From the NCBI GenBank assembly GCA_037176725.1, contig JAZBRS010000020.1:101264501-101328500 (forward strand): a stretch of 64,000 nt of DNA, given 5' to 3'. Source of the DNA: Posidonia oceanica (lineage: Eukaryota; Streptophyta; Magnoliopsida; Alismatales; Posidoniaceae). Made by a program: the position numbers and the translations under genes. Each line of letters begins with the position of its first letter. The first letter of the stretch is position 1. Below are positions 23,395-36,100 of the stretch, piece after piece. A model generated the notes under the pieces. That model saw nothing but the letters and a program-made list of their open reading frames with translations, did no database searches and had not been told where the DNA came from.

Positions 23395-23660
23395 GTCTTC
23401 CGGGGGGGCATTTATTGCCCGTCACCCTCGCCGGCCGCCTCGCCGAATGCCAACTCACCCTCCTTCCTCTCTCGTCTTTCAGCAGGTCTTCCGGGGGGCA
23501 ATTATTGCCCGTCACCCTCGCCGGCCGCCTCTCTCCATCAGCTCCAGTTCCTCTCCTTCTCTCTCGTGTCTCAGCGGCTTCTCCGGGGGCAATTAATTGC
23601 CAATCCGCTTGCCGACTGCCTCCCTTCACCTTAGTTGCAGTTGCCCGCGCCGGCGGCAAC
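23395..23660 (+). repeat. Three imperfect repeats with GGCAATTAATTGCC-type palindromes in U3
   Basis: Units of roughly 100-115 bp each begin with a CCGGGGG-like run and a palindrome: GGGGGCATTTATTGCCCG, GGGGGCAATTATTGCCCG, then GGGGGCAATTAATTGCC, followed in the first two by CACCCTCGCCGGCCGCCTC. The 3' LTR has the same at 44633-44890. Position in a GC-rich part of U3 suggests promoter elements; this is inference. Confidence 0.6.
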
Positions 23661-26600
23661 TCAAAATCCTAGTGCGCCTCGCAGCATTGAGCCCCCGTTA
23701 AAACATCACTCTCACTCCTCCTTCATTGCCTTTTTGTCGTCCTGAGAGAGAGAGCATTCAGAGAATCCGAGAGCACCCAATTCTCCCTCTGATCCTCTGC
23801 AGAATTCAGCCCTCTTCCTCCTCTTCCATTCCACTGAAACCAGAGCCTTCGACTCCATCCAAATCTCTCCCAATTCTACCCCCAAATCCACCCGAACTTC
23901 CAGCATCCCGCCCCTTCACTCTACAGCCGAATCCATCCCAGAATCACCCCGCAACCCATCCATTTCCCTCCGCAGAACCCAACACTTCCCCTTCCGAAAT
24001 TCTTAACTCCCCTGAGCCCACAATCATCCCAAACTCCACCTAGATATTCGCCTGATCATCACCTCCCTAAAACACCAGAGCCCCAGCCTTCACCCTCACC
24101 ACAGACTAAACCCTCCATAGCAAACACCTGCACCCAATTCTGCCAGAAAATCCCTCCATCACCAATCCTCCACCTCAGACCTCTGCGACCCTATCTTAGC
24201 CCCCGGAAATCATCACCAAACCTCCAGAAGCTCGCTAGAATCCTCCATCTGGCTTGAGGAGCAGTACATCACCACCCCCACCTCAGGCGACTCCTGCAGC
24301 ACCCAAAAATCGCCGTTTCTTCCTCCGGCTTCAAAGCTTCGCTCCAGAGATCTAGTGAGCACCGAAGGACTCTGTGGAACCGACTCCGATCCTCGCAAGC
24401 CGCCGACAACGTCCGCAGCTGCCAGACGAGCCTCGCTGGCATCTGCAGAAGCAGCCCACGTCGGGGGAGCGCTCCAGACGTCGAAACAGGTACTGCAGCC
24501 TCCCAATAGTTTAGTCTTCTTCTTCTCTTGCTTTTTGACCCGTTAGACTAGCTTTCTGGCCCCTGTCGCGGATAGTCAACGCCGCCGTCAACTCCTTCTT
24601 CTCCGGCGAGCTCTGAGCTCGGATCGCCGCTCTAGCTGCAGAACGCCTCGCCGATGGACCTCTGAGGACCGCACGGCCTCCAGGAGCCCGACCATGCTTT
24701 CAGATCGGTCCCTCGTCGCCGTTTTCGTCCGGGCTGCCTCCGAGCAGGTCTGCAGACCTCCGTCGCTGTCTCCGATCTGCTTCAAGCCACACCACGAGCC
24801 GCCGATGCCACCCAGGTCTCCGTATGGCTTCGGAGAAGATCGCCCGCCGCTCTGCGCCTCCCCAGCATCCCTCCTCCACCGTTCATGGCCGCTGGTAGTT
24901 CTGTGCTACAGTGTCCTTGGCCGTTGTGTTTGCACTGTGTATTTATTTTCCTTGAGCATGCTAATTTTGACATATATTGCATTTCTACCTCCTGTTTTTG
25001 TTTTATTACTTTCCAGTCCTGCCATCGTTTAGGAATCATTTAAATTTGAATTTAAATCATATGAAATTGCACAAAAAACCTAAAAAACTAATTAATTGCA
25101 TGTTAGTCCTTCTACTATGATTTCCTTCAGTATCTAATTTACTTCCAGCTCAGCATGTTTCTTTAATTACTTTTAAGTCCTCTGCTGTTACAGTTTACTT
25201 GTTTTTCTTTATTTCCAGCCCAGTCACTTATTTTATTTACATTCCAGTCCATTTACAGTTCATTTAAGTTTCTGTACATTTATTTTCTAGTCCTGCTGCT
25301 TATTTTAATTACTTATCAGTCCTGCAGTAGTTCAAATATAGATTTTCTTCTTTGTTTTTCAGTCCTGTGGCATTTTATTTTTGCATTTCAGTCCTTTAGT
25401 TGTAGATCTCATTTAATACTTTGATTTTACTTTAGTAAATTGCATTTGTGAACCTTGTCTTTTCCTCTATTTGCGTTCTAGTCCTCTGATCTGTTAATCA
25501 ATGCATTTATCTTTCAACTTTTCTTACTGCATTGCATTATTTCCCCCATGCATTTTAATTTTTGCACATAGGTCCTTCATCTGCATGCACATCTGTTTTT
25601 TGCATTTTTTCCTTATAAAATTGCATTTTAGACCCTGCATGTTTTAAAATCACACATAAGTCCTCTGCATGTTTTCAAAACTCATTCAAATGCATATTGT
25701 TGCTTATTAAATTGCATTTCTGCCCCTGTATATTTCAAAATTGCACTTAAGTCATCTGTTTGCATTCACAGACCATTTAAAATCACATTTTTGCTTATAA
25801 AATTGCACTTCAACCCCTGCATGTTTCAAAATTGCATGTTAGTCCTCTGCATGGTTTCAAAACTAATTCAAATGCATGTTTTCCCTATAAAATTGCATGT
25901 TTTAAACCCTGCACTTTGCAAAATTGCACTCAGCCCCCCCAGTTTTCAAAAATCTTGCATATAAGCCCCTAACTTCTCAAATTTCTTGCATTTAGGCCCT
26001 TAACTTTTTCAAAACCTGCATATAGGTCCCTAAGTTTCCTGAAATGTCATTCTTAGGTCCTTTCTTACATTTCTGCATGCATTGCGCCCATGCGTCATTT
26101 GCATTTAGTCTTCTTGCACACACTTAAGTACACTTAGCTCCCATTTACGTGGGAGGACCTGTTTTGCACACCCCAGGACCTTCTTTACACTTAGATCCAT
26201 TCTTCTCCCCTATTCTGGCCCCTCTGCCTTGAAGCTGGGACATCTCCTGATCGGATCGTCGGATCTTCTCAACCAAGCTACCTGGACGATCCCGACGGAG
26301 TGCTCCTCCACATGGACCAAGCATTTCACAGATCAGGCTTCAGATTTCCAAGGTAAATCCTCCTGAACCCCTGCACAGCATACATTTGCACATCATTTGC
26401 ATTGCACGCGTGGTTTTTGCTTTCTGTTTCCTCGAGCATGTAGATTAGGACTCCCGCTTCTTATCTATCAACTCCGTCTCCCCTTTTCGCATACTCTCAG
26501 TGTCTTGTGTTGTGTTTCCCCTGGATTCACTACTAATTGCGGCTTTCTTCCCCCTTTCCACAATCCGATCGCATCGCGAGCTTTTAGCAGCGTGCGAGAC

Positions 26601-26814
26601 ATATCGTGGGACACTTTGGTGGGAAGTGGTCACAGGACTGTGGTAATCCTTCCACTTGCTTCCTTTCCCCTTTGTTGGTCTTCACACCTACATTGCGTGG
26701 TCTTTAAGCAGCGCTTGTTCTTACACTTGCATCGTTTGCCTCCCCTTTGCTTCTCTTGCTCTTCTCCTCTGCATTTGCATTCGCATGGCTTTATCGGTGT
26801 TTTATTTTGCTTGC

Positions 26815-27180
26815 TTTGGCACCGTTTTGCATGCCCGCTTTGTCTTTTGGCACCGTTTTGCTTGCCCGCATTGCTTTTGGCACAGTCTTGCGTGCCCGCT
26901 CCGTTTTCTTGTACCGTTTTGCATGTCGCTCCTGTTTCTGTACCGTTTTACATGCTGGCTTTGTTTTCTGCACCGTTTCACGTGCTGCTTCCGTTTTCTT
27001 GCACCGTTTCGTGTGCCACTTCTGTTTTCATGCACTGTTTTGCATGCTGGCTTTGTTTTCTGTACTGTTTCGCATGCCGATGTTGTTTCCTTGCACCGTT
27101 TTGCGTGCCGATCTTGTTTCCTTGCATCGTTTCACGTGCCGTTTCTGTTTCTCGCTTTGTTTTGTGTGTTTTCTCTTGCA
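26815..27180 (+). repeat. E4 5' LTR minisatellite, about 30-bp unit
   Basis: About twelve units like TTGCACCGTTTCGTGTGCCG plus CTTCTGTTTTC. The 3' LTR array (47965-48455) has about sixteen units, so copy number differs between the two LTRs. Confidence 0.85.
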
Positions 27181-27424
27181 TGTCGCCTGCATTGCTTGGT
27201 TTTACCGTCGTTTTGCTTTCTCGCTTGCATTTGCATATAGGACAATGATGCTTACTGCTTGGAGTTCTCACGAGCTAGGTTTCGATCGGTTCGGAACACA
27301 AACAGCGTTGCTGAGCACTTAGACTGCATGTTTACTTCCCTGCATTGTATTCCACCACTTAGAGCACACCTTTGAGCATCTAGTTAGGCATTCAAACCTG
27401 CATTTCCCTACATATGCGAGTGTA

Positions 27425-27505
27425 AGCCTAGAAAGACCGATTCTTGGATGTGTCGGGGGTGCCTAACACCTTTCCCGCACGTAACAGGAGTCCTTGCCCA
27501 GTCTT
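27425..27505 (+). promoter_or_regulatory. Conserved LTR block (GGGGGTGCCTAACACC)
   Basis: Same block as at 17278-17372 in E1, 48755-48835 in the E4 3' LTR, and inverted at 20270-20350 and 61455-61535. Confidence 0.7.
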
Positions 27506-27860
27506 TTGGCCCTTAATGACCATATTGCCCTTATCCTAGGCATGAGTCATCTCATTTGCATTCATTTGCATTCATTTGCATTTGTTTTCCTTTGCATTGC
27601 TTTGCATTGCATCCTTTGCTTGGTTTTACGTGTTGATCCACGCATTTCCCTCGATTTTCCTTGTCTCCCGATAATAGACACGGTCGCGACTCTGAATTGT
27701 CTTATCTTCTTCTTTTCTTATCTTTTCTCCTCTATTTTAAATGTTTTCGAGTTGAGCCTTCCTCCTCGAACATAGCCGCTTATAGTCAGTCTGATTCCGA
27801 TCGGTGCACGTGAGCTTCTGGTAGTGTGCATGGATGATCTGAACACCGAGATTACTACAG

Positions 27861-27880
27861 TGGCGACTCTACTGGGGATA
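27861..27880 (+). other. E4 primer binding site
   Basis: TGGCGACTCTACTGGGGATA begins two bases after the LTR end. It is homologous to the E1 PBS. Confidence 0.88.
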
Positions 27881-29052
27881 GACAGACTCCGACTTTCCCT
27901 TCTGGCTTTTTTGCTCGCCTGTTTTGCAGCTTTGTCTGCCTTTTGTGCCTTCTTTGCTTGTTTTGGTTGCTCTTCTGTGCAAACTCCTAGCGAGTCACCT
28001 CGTGGTTACTCTGCTTAGGTTTCGCACGTCTTTCGCCTTGGTTTTTGCTCTGCCTTGCTCTGCTTTGTCTCTTTTGCTTGTTTACTTGCATATTTCCTTG
28101 CTTCTGCTCTTATTTGCTTTACAGCTTACCTGTCTTTATCTTCCTTTATCTTTACTTGCTTATTATTGCTTTATTTCCTGCACAATGCATGTCTACATAC
28201 TTGTTTGGCAACAATACATGCTTTTTGAGTGATGAATGCTTTCTTTTACACACTTGCTATGTCACTACACATGCACATGCCCTGATTTTCTTCCCTTTCG
28301 CACATGTCATGCCTAGGATAGTAGAGACTATTTGCTTTCCCTATGGTTAACTAAAAATGGCGAGTAAAACGAACTTCTAGGAGCAATTAGAGACTTCAAA
28401 CAATCCTCCACCCCCTTTTGTTAATAAAATGCGCAAGATAAAAAACTCTAAGCATTTGCATAAGCATCATATAGGGCATGCATTCTTCTCATCTTGGTCT
28501 ACCTACTAGTCTGCGAAGGACGGTTCCGACCACTTGTTCCACCCTTTTTGGCGTGGGCCAAGACAGTCGGTCTGTCCCCCCTTTGTCTAGGGGTCGTGTC
28601 GGTGTAGTGGAGTGTACTGCCCACGCTTTGGCGGGGTCAGGGCCACCAACACACCACCCAGTTATTTCCTCAGCTCTGGCTAGGAGTTCGGCAGGGAGCC
28701 TACTTTTTCTGACTTGAGTCGATGACCCGTACACCTGGGGGTACCCGAAGTAGATCACCTACTAGGATACACTAGATAGGTGAGGGGGGGCATACTAGAA
28801 AGCATGCATATCATTCATGCCATCTAACTTAACTCATTTGCATTTGTCCTTCAGTTTCTAATCTCTGATTGTCTCTGTCTGTGTCAGCAGTGACCGGTAA
28901 GCGAGTTCCCTTGCTAGAGCTCGAGTACTGTCCCTTTCTGACACCCCTGTTGTGACCTTGTTCGCGACCATTCCCCTTCTGAGCTATCCGCCTTTGCGAC
29001 AATAGCTCCTACTAGGAATCGCCCTTTGCATACCTGTCGCAGCCCTATTCTC
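27881..29052 (+). other. E4 untranslated leader
   Basis: About 1.17 kb. It is similar to the E1 leader, with conserved stretches around 28340-28480 and 28470-28800. No conserved frame is visible. Confidence 0.75.
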
Positions 29053-31140
29053 ATGCGCTCTAGGTCAGCAATGGCCCAGTACATCAGTGAGCCTCTCTTT
29101 ACTCCTGTCACGGAGGGTGTTTCTGCTCCAGCCCCTCCGATTGCTCCTTCTGTCCCTTTTGTTCCCCCTCCGACGCCGGGGTTTCCTCCCCTGACACCTC
29201 TGGTATCTTAGTATGCCCCGAGGCATTGGCAAGCTACTCTCCCTTCGGATCCGGTCGCCGAGTCTATCTTGATGACCGTTACTCGCGCTTCGGAGACGCC
29301 ATTGCCCCCTCCTTCCCAGGGATACGTCACCTTTGACATCCCTCCTACCGTTGCTGTGACTTTTACTATAGCACCGACTCCTCCCGGACAGTCTGTGTCT
29401 GCGTCGTTTGTTTCTCAATCTTTGCCGGCATTGCACTTCAGTGTTCCCACTAACGGATTGCCTGAGGCTCAATACCAGCACCTGATGGAGCTTGCCCAGA
29501 GACTGCAGGGCATGGCTCTATCGGTTCGTCCCTCCTGCACTCCTATCGCTCCTGAGGTTCTTTTGAGGCCAGTTCCTGCATTTCATGCATCTACCTCTAC
29601 ACCTCTACCTCGACCATCGTCTCAACTGCTCACGGTTCTAACGATGGGGGCCCGTTTACCGCCTCCTTCTGCACAACACTTAGCACAGCATACTCCTCTT
29701 CTCCCTGGTGGTCAGTCCTTTGGGCTAGCTGGAGCCTAGTACCCCACTGGCTCGCTGTCTGGCACTCCGCCTGTACAGCAATTAGTGCTCCAGCATCCTA
29801 CCCCTCCCACAGCACAGCATGTCATCTACCCTCCTCCCTTGCATCAGGCCCAGAACCTTGCATACATCCCTGCATACACAGTTCCCCAGCACAGATACGC
29901 CGGCCATCCCGTTGCTCCACCAAGCGACGCTATGGTAGATCCGGAGGAGCACTTAGGTGCGACCCACTCTGCGTATGTGCTCGCTACCCTTGCCGATCCC
30001 TCTCCTATGGCAGCAAATCCAGACCCCATCAACAACCGGATGGACGTCTTGGAGAAGGCACTACGACTAGTGCAAGGTATTGAGCACCAGACCTACCAAT
30101 TCCAGGACCTCTGTTGCTTTCCAGAGGCGGTACTCCCTCCGAAGTTCAAAATCCTGGACTTCGACAAGTACAATGGTAGGGCTGCCCTGTAGCACACCTG
30201 AAGGCGTATTGCAGTGGTCTCGCTCAGCTTCAGGCTGACGAGAGGTTGCTGATCCGCCTGTTCCAGAAAAGCTTGACCAGGCTGGCACTCAAGTGGTTCA
30301 CGTCACTTGATAAGTCAGCCATCAAGACTTGGAATGACCTCAGTTAGGCGTTCCTGGAACAATACTCCTTCAACCTCGATCTAGTCCCAAAGTGGGCGGA
30401 CTTGATCGCAATCAAGCAGAATCCCAGCGAGCCGTTTGGGGAGTACGTCAGCCGCTGGCGCGCCCTTGCTTCACAGGTTCGAGATAGACTCTCTAACGAG
30501 GAGTCTATTGAGATCGTTATTAAAGGGGCGCAGCCATCTCTTGGGGCTCTGCTTAGCATTCAACCAATCACTACTTTTGCAGCACTCATTCGAGCTGGAG
30601 CGCGCGTGGAGAGTTCTTTGTGGAGTGGCAACTTCCCGGCTCTCTCTGCTTTCGCTAAGCAGGCCGCGATCAGCAGTAACAGTGCCAACAGCAGTACCTC
30701 CAACAACAACAACAGCGGTAGCAGCAACAACCATCCCAAGAAGAAAGACGCACCGAAGACCACTGTTGCATTCTTCGACTCTCCTGTTGTGCTTGTTCAC
30801 TTGCCGTCCCGGCCTGCCCCAGCTCAGATGGTGTATGCTCCTACACCTAGGAATCCACCCACACTACAGATCACAACCACCGCTAGACTGGTCTACCCCG
30901 CTGCACCGTTTCAGCAAGGCACATACCAGAGGCAAAGAAGGCCACCCACTGAGAAGCGGAAGTTCGCCCCACTAGTGGAACCGCTCACGACCATCTTGCC
31001 AAAGGTTGCATCACTCCTGAAGTTCCTGGAGGTTCGCCTGCCCCCAAATCCTTTGCCGCATTGGTTTAAGGCGAACCTCTTTTGCAATTTCCATTGAAGT
31101 GTCGGGCATTCGACGGATAACTGCTACTCCCTGCGGAACG
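29053..31140 (+). pseudogene. gag: E4 gag (broken)
   Basis: The capsid polyprotein. The frame opens at ATG 29053 or, in the same frame, 29071 (GCAATGGCC context, G at -3 and +4); 29071 is the one also present in E1. Proline-rich N-terminus, gag core at about 30030-30650, Asn/Ser-rich linker (30670-30740), zinc knuckle CX2HX4HX4C at 31083-31124. Breaks: TAG 29209-29211 and 29737-29739; a one-base deletion near 30180 moving the frame; TAG 30345-30347, also present in E1; TGA 31095-31097 inside the zinc knuckle (TGG in E1). Apart from that deletion the frame is continuous into protease. Confidence 0.88.
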
Positions 31141-34100
31141 CAATTCAGGACTTGATCGAATCAGGAGCGATTGTGATTGACACGCACGAGGCATCCACTC
31201 AAGCACAGACTCATGCATCTGCTCATTCAGCTGTTCCCCCTCATTCTGGCATCATCCGTCAACCTCTACCGGAGCACTCTTATCCGGGAGGGGCGGGAAC
31301 CTCAGGCATTCACTCTGTCTTTCCTTCTGGGCCTACTACATCTGTAATAGACCCTTTTGATCTAATCTCTGATATCTCTGAGCCTTTCCCTATTGATATC
31401 TATCTTGCGGCTGTTGCCGGCTCCAAGCCGGGAGTTCACATGATCCGACCGCATGCCAGGCCGGAGCACCCCTTAGCGCCCCCTACTGTGCTTCCTCAGG
31501 CTCAACCCCCTGTACACCTCCTAGCTAGGGCCCAGCCTAGATCCCCTGTCCACCTTTTAGGGCGGCCTCAACTAGAATCCCCTATACATCTTCTAGGCAG
31601 ACCTCAGCCAGCCCCTGCTTTCCCACCCCAACAACCTTACCATTTAGATAGACCTCAATATCCAGTAGGTCTCCCTGTAACCCCTCCTGTGCTCGCAGCA
31701 CGTGCTCCCGTGGTTATTGATTTAACCCTGGACACCCATCGCGTCCCTTACAGCTACGCCATGGAAATGTGTGCGGAAGTAACGCGATCGGGGAGGGTCT
31801 ACAGACCCCCAGCATCGGCAGTTAGGCCAAGCTATCCCGAACCTGCTATGCCCCCACCCTCTAACCGACCCATAGCAGATCCGGCCTCTAACCTGCCTAT
31901 AGCAAACCAAATCCCTGCCCAACCTGTAGCAACCCAATCTCCTGTGACTACCCCTCTAGAGTTTGCCAATACTACCCCTCCTGCTGCCAAGAAAAACCAA
32001 CCCAAATCTGACATAACCTCCCAACTTAAGAAGGTCAAAGCCGACATTTCCATTTGGGACCTAATCCATACCTCTGAAGAACACCGCGAGGCTTTTCTTC
32101 GCGTGTTCCAAGCTGCCCACGTGTCCCAATCTATTGAGCCTTCAGCCTTGGAAAGCATGGTAGGGATGGTTGCGGAGCCCCAGGTCATCTCTTTCACAAG
32201 TGATGAGCTGCCTCCGGCGGGGATTAATCACAATCAACCGCTGTTCGTCACAGTTCAATTCAAAAACTTTCACATTCCTCTAACGCTGGTTGATAACGGG
32301 TCAGGCCTTAACGTCTGCCCCTTGTGTATCGCAACTAAGCTCGGATTCAAAGCCGAGGATATCACACCAGCCGTGAAAGGAATGACAGCTTTTGACAACA
32401 CCCACCATGACGCTCTAGGGATCCTGATTATTCCTCTTGCCATTGGCCTGGTCGTTTTCGATGTAGAATTCTACATCGTCGACTTGAAGCCAAACTTCAA
32501 TTTTCTGCTTGGGCACCCTTGGCTCCACAAGCATCAGGTCCTTCCCTCGACCCTCCATCGAATGATAAAGTACCGTCACGGTGATGATATCATTGTCGTC
32601 ATGGCGGAGAACTTTGAGAAGGAGCGGATCGAGGCAGTCTCCCCCGTCTCCTCACAAACTATCCCTTTTGACCCTGAGACTTCTGAAGCCTTGCATCGCG
32701 TTAATCGGTGTGAGCCAGTTAACTTCATTCCTGATCTTGAATGCGCCGACCCCTTGGCCATTCACAACAACCCCTTTCGAATGGTCGAGAATGTATGTCA
32801 CTGGTGGGGTTACATTAAGGGTACACCGCTCAGGCATCATGGCCAGGGGATCGCGGAGTCGATCGTGGCGGTGGAGCGGAGGAAGTCTGAAGGCCTCGGT
32901 TATGAGCCCAAGCCCAACGAAGATCATTGCTTTCAACTCAAGGATCCAGAGCCTGTCATCCCTAGAGACCTCACTAACTTCACTAGTGCAGGAATTCTGG
33001 GATCAGCCGATGATCAAGCCGCGGTGCTGATAGAAGAATGGATCTGCATTGAGGACTACTACTCGGATGAGGAGCAGTCTGGCGCAGTAGAGGCAGTCCC
33101 AACTGGTAGCAAGGCTCTGGTCAGCACGGAGGCACCACGGTCAGTTTATTTGGCTCTTCCTCTAGTAGATACAGCGGACAACTCAACAGGCTCTGTGGCA
33201 GAACTGACAAGCTCTTACATTTCTGCAGTCACATCTGTATCACAAGCACAAGCAGCAGCGGCAGCTCAGAAGTCAGAGACACTCCTTCAGGCTCAGTTAG
33301 GCAGGCTACCTACGGTCGCAGTCGCATCAGTACCGCTGTCACCCTCTCTAGAGGGACAGTTAGTGAATTCAGTCAGCAGCGCGACTCGGCCCACTTCAGC
33401 AGCCGCATTACCGAAAATGCAGCCAGCGCAGTCCGCCTCACATCCTCCTGTCGCAAAACAGCAACTTTCATGGCAGGCCCCCATGGCGTCAGAGGTCGCA
33501 CCCTCACAGTCACAACCAGATGCAGAGGACCAGCTGGGCACAATAGTCTCCCAACCCTTGGGCCCTCAAAAGAGCATCTCTGCCTGCCCTCAAACTGCAG
33601 CAGTGACCCTGGTAGCGTACTCGTCAGCGGCCCCGTTGACCAGTCTGTTTGGATCTTCGATGCCGAAGTTGCCGCTATTAGGCGCGCCCATGAGCCAGAC
33701 CATGCCAACATCAAGGGCAGCAATCCATCTAGCAGCCAGGCCAGAGCCACAGGCCCCCAGCGCCTATTATGTCGACTCACCCTCGAATGAGGAGGAAGGA
33801 GTGGTGGTAGAAGCCCAGGTCGATTCATGGATGTCCGACTTAGAGTTACTTTACCAAGAACAGCTCAAGTCGATAGCAGAAGACCTGGCAGAGCACTAAA
33901 TTGCAGAAAGGAAAGGGAAAGCCGTGGCTACGGACCCTCCTCTGCAAGAAGACCATGCCTCTATCATGGTCCTGGAAGAAGACTCAGCATTACCGGACTC
34001 CCCTAGACCAGATGAGCTCATCACTTTCCAGCCAGAAGGCGGGTCTATGTGGTTTGTGCAGCACATGCCTCACTCAGGCAGTGTAGCAAGCGGCAGTGTC

Positions 34101-34600
34101 CAAATCAGCCGCCAGTCCGGAGTATCCTCCACAAGCACACTAGAAGACTCAGAGTAGGAAACACTAGCAGTCCAAGCAGCAGCAGTAGCTGAGCAGAAAG
34201 CAGAATCAGTAACAGAATCATCAGCAGCCTCAGCAGCATGGCCATTAGCAGCATCAGTGATAGAATCAGTAAGGCCCTCAGTAGCATCAGTAGAGCACTC
34301 AGCAGAACCAGTCAGGCCAGAGTAGACAGAGGAAGTTGCCAGGATGGAAGTCGCGCACCGGGGCTACAAGAATACTCGAGTAAGCGTGACCATCCTGAAG
34401 CACCACTAGGGCCAAGCAGCGGAGCATATACACTCTTTCGACATCACAAATCCTTCTTTTGAGAAAGAGAACCTCTCAGAACTTATTGCTTATGGAGAGG
34501 AGGATGATACGGGCAAGGACGAGATTGACGAATCATTGCCCGAGTTTCGGCCCTACGACGACGACCCAGAAGGCCCCAACCTCCATGTTGAAGAAGAAAC
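31141..34600 (+). pseudogene. E4 protease and long linker
   Basis: A remarkably long open stretch, 31098-33899, continues the gag frame for over 900 codons. The aspartic protease lies at about 32200-32600, with LVDNGSGLNV (Asp codon 32292-32294) and NFLLGHPWLHKH. The motif reads DNGS, as in E1. Upstream is a proline-rich segment with LLGRPQ-type repeats (31500-31650); downstream a Ser/Ala/Gln/Glu-rich linker leads to RT. The linker has TAA 33897-33899, TAG 34155-34157, 34323-34325 and 34407-34409. The last is CAG in E1. Protease would process the polyprotein. Confidence 0.87.
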
Positions 34601-36100
34601 AGAGGTTGTTAACATCGGCACAGCTGAGGAAGATAGAGAAGTTCGCATCAGTGCCCAGCTGTCCCCCCAGGCTCAAATAGAGGTCATCGCATTCTTAAAA
34701 GAATATGCGAATGTCTTCGCCTGGAGTTACGAAGATATGGTTGGCCTTGACATAGAGATAGTGGTGCACAATCTATCCTTGGACCCAGATGCCAAGCCAG
34801 TGAAGCAGAAGCTGAGAAGATGGCGACCGCAGTGGCTGCTTATGATCAAAGAAGAGATCATGAAACAGCATAGAGTCAATTTCCTTAAAGTCATCCTTTA
34901 TCCTGAGTGGCTGGCAAACATTGTACCTGTGCCCAAGAAAGATGGCCGCGTCTGAATCTGCATTGACTATAGGGACCTGAACAAGGCGAGTCCCAAGGAT
35001 GACTTCCCATTGCCTCACATTGACGTCCTAGTTGACAATATAGCGGGCCACAAGATGCTCTCCTTCATGGACGGCTTTTTCGGCTATAACCAGATCAAAA
35101 TGACAGAAGAAGATATGGAAAAGACTTCATTCATCACCCCTTGGGGGGTCTTCTGCTACCAAGTTATGCCGTTCGGACTGAAAAGTGCTGGCGCAACCTA
35201 TCAGAGAGCCATGACTGCACTATTTCACGACCTCATGCATCAAGAAGTGGAGGTTTATGTAGATGACATGATTGCTAAAACCAAAGAGCCCGAAGATCAT
35301 CTTGCCTGCCTAAAGAAGCTCTTTACCCGTCTATGAAAGTACAAACTGCGCCTGAACCCCAACAAGTGTGTATTCGGGGTGTCTTCTGGCAAACTGCTGG
35401 GCTATATTGTTAGCCAAAGGGGGATTGAAGTAGACCCAATGAAGGCCAAAGCCATCGTGGATATGCCACCCCCTGGGACTAAAAAGGAGGTCAGAGGCCT
35501 GCTTGGGCGTTTACAATACATCAGTTGCTTCATTGCACAGCTTACGCCCATCTGCGAGCCCATATTCAAGCTCTTGAAGAAGAACGCGCAGATTCATTGG
35601 AGCGAGGAGTGTCATGCTACATTTGCCAAGATCAAGCAGCTGTTGATTAAGCCTCCTGTCTTGGTTCCTCCCACTCTAGGGAGACCCCTATTTCTCTACC
35701 TTTCTACCACGCAGCATTCCATGGGCGCCGTCTTGAGCCAACATGATGAATCTAGTAGAAAGGAGCATGCCATTTACTACCTGAGTAAGAAGTTCAATGA
35801 ATGCAAAGCCAGGTACAGCACAATAGAGAAGACCTACCTATCCCTTGTCCGGGCTGCACAGAAATTAAGGCACTACATGATGGCATACCCAATTCAGCTC
35901 TTATGCCGGCATGATCCTATCAAATTCCTCTTTCAAAAACCGGCTATGGTAGGCAGATGTGTTAAGTGGTAGGTGCTACTGTCTCAGTACGACATCACCT
36001 TTGTCACTCAGAAGTCTATGAAGGGCCAAGCTATGGCAGACCATCTTGCTGATCTCCCACTGCCCGAATATCAGCCACTCCAGGCGTAGTTCCCAGATGA
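34601..36100 (+). pseudogene. pol: E4 reverse transcriptase and RNase H (broken)
   Basis: Same frame as gag-protease. Motifs: FAWSYEDM, PVPKKDG, IDYRDLNKASPKDDFPLPHID (34960-35030), LSFMDGFFGYNQIKM (35060-35105), FCYQVMPFGLKSAGATYQR (35150-35205), YVDD at 35256-35267. Thumb and RNase H continue to about 36090, with KKFNECKARYSTIEK and LRHYMMAYPIQLL. Stops: TGA 34953-34955, TGA 35334-35336, TAG 35970-35972 (CAG in E1), TAG 36087-36089 (CAG in E1). There are no frameshifts in this part. Confidence 0.92.

Larger units (their letters stand above)
21577..27859 (+). repeat. E4 5' LTR
   Basis: 6283 bp from TGTTGACACC to ATTACTACA. Regions in order: C/A-rich start; CT-rich stretch (21995-22265); A-rich stretch of about 800 bp (22270-23090); GC-rich promoter-like part with palindromic repeats (23150-24560); exon-like GC-rich part to 24900; degenerate repeats of TTGCATTT/AGTCCT type (25080-26100); minisatellite (26815-27180); conserved block and PBS-like site near the end. 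Frames such as 26397-27248 come from the minisatellite. No separate gene is supported. Confidence 0.93.

Noticed and set aside
24213..24506. Frames in the GC-rich part of the E4 LTR (also 45444-45737)
   Set aside because: Present in both LTRs only because the LTRs are copies of each other; no domain and no start context. A captured host 5' exon is possible but unsupported.
26397..27248. Long Cys/His/Phe-rich frames in the E4 and E6 LTRs (also 47554-48630 and 61731-62684)
   Set aside because: They are translations of the about 30-bp minisatellite and flanking LTR, open in several frames at once, and start at different points in each copy.
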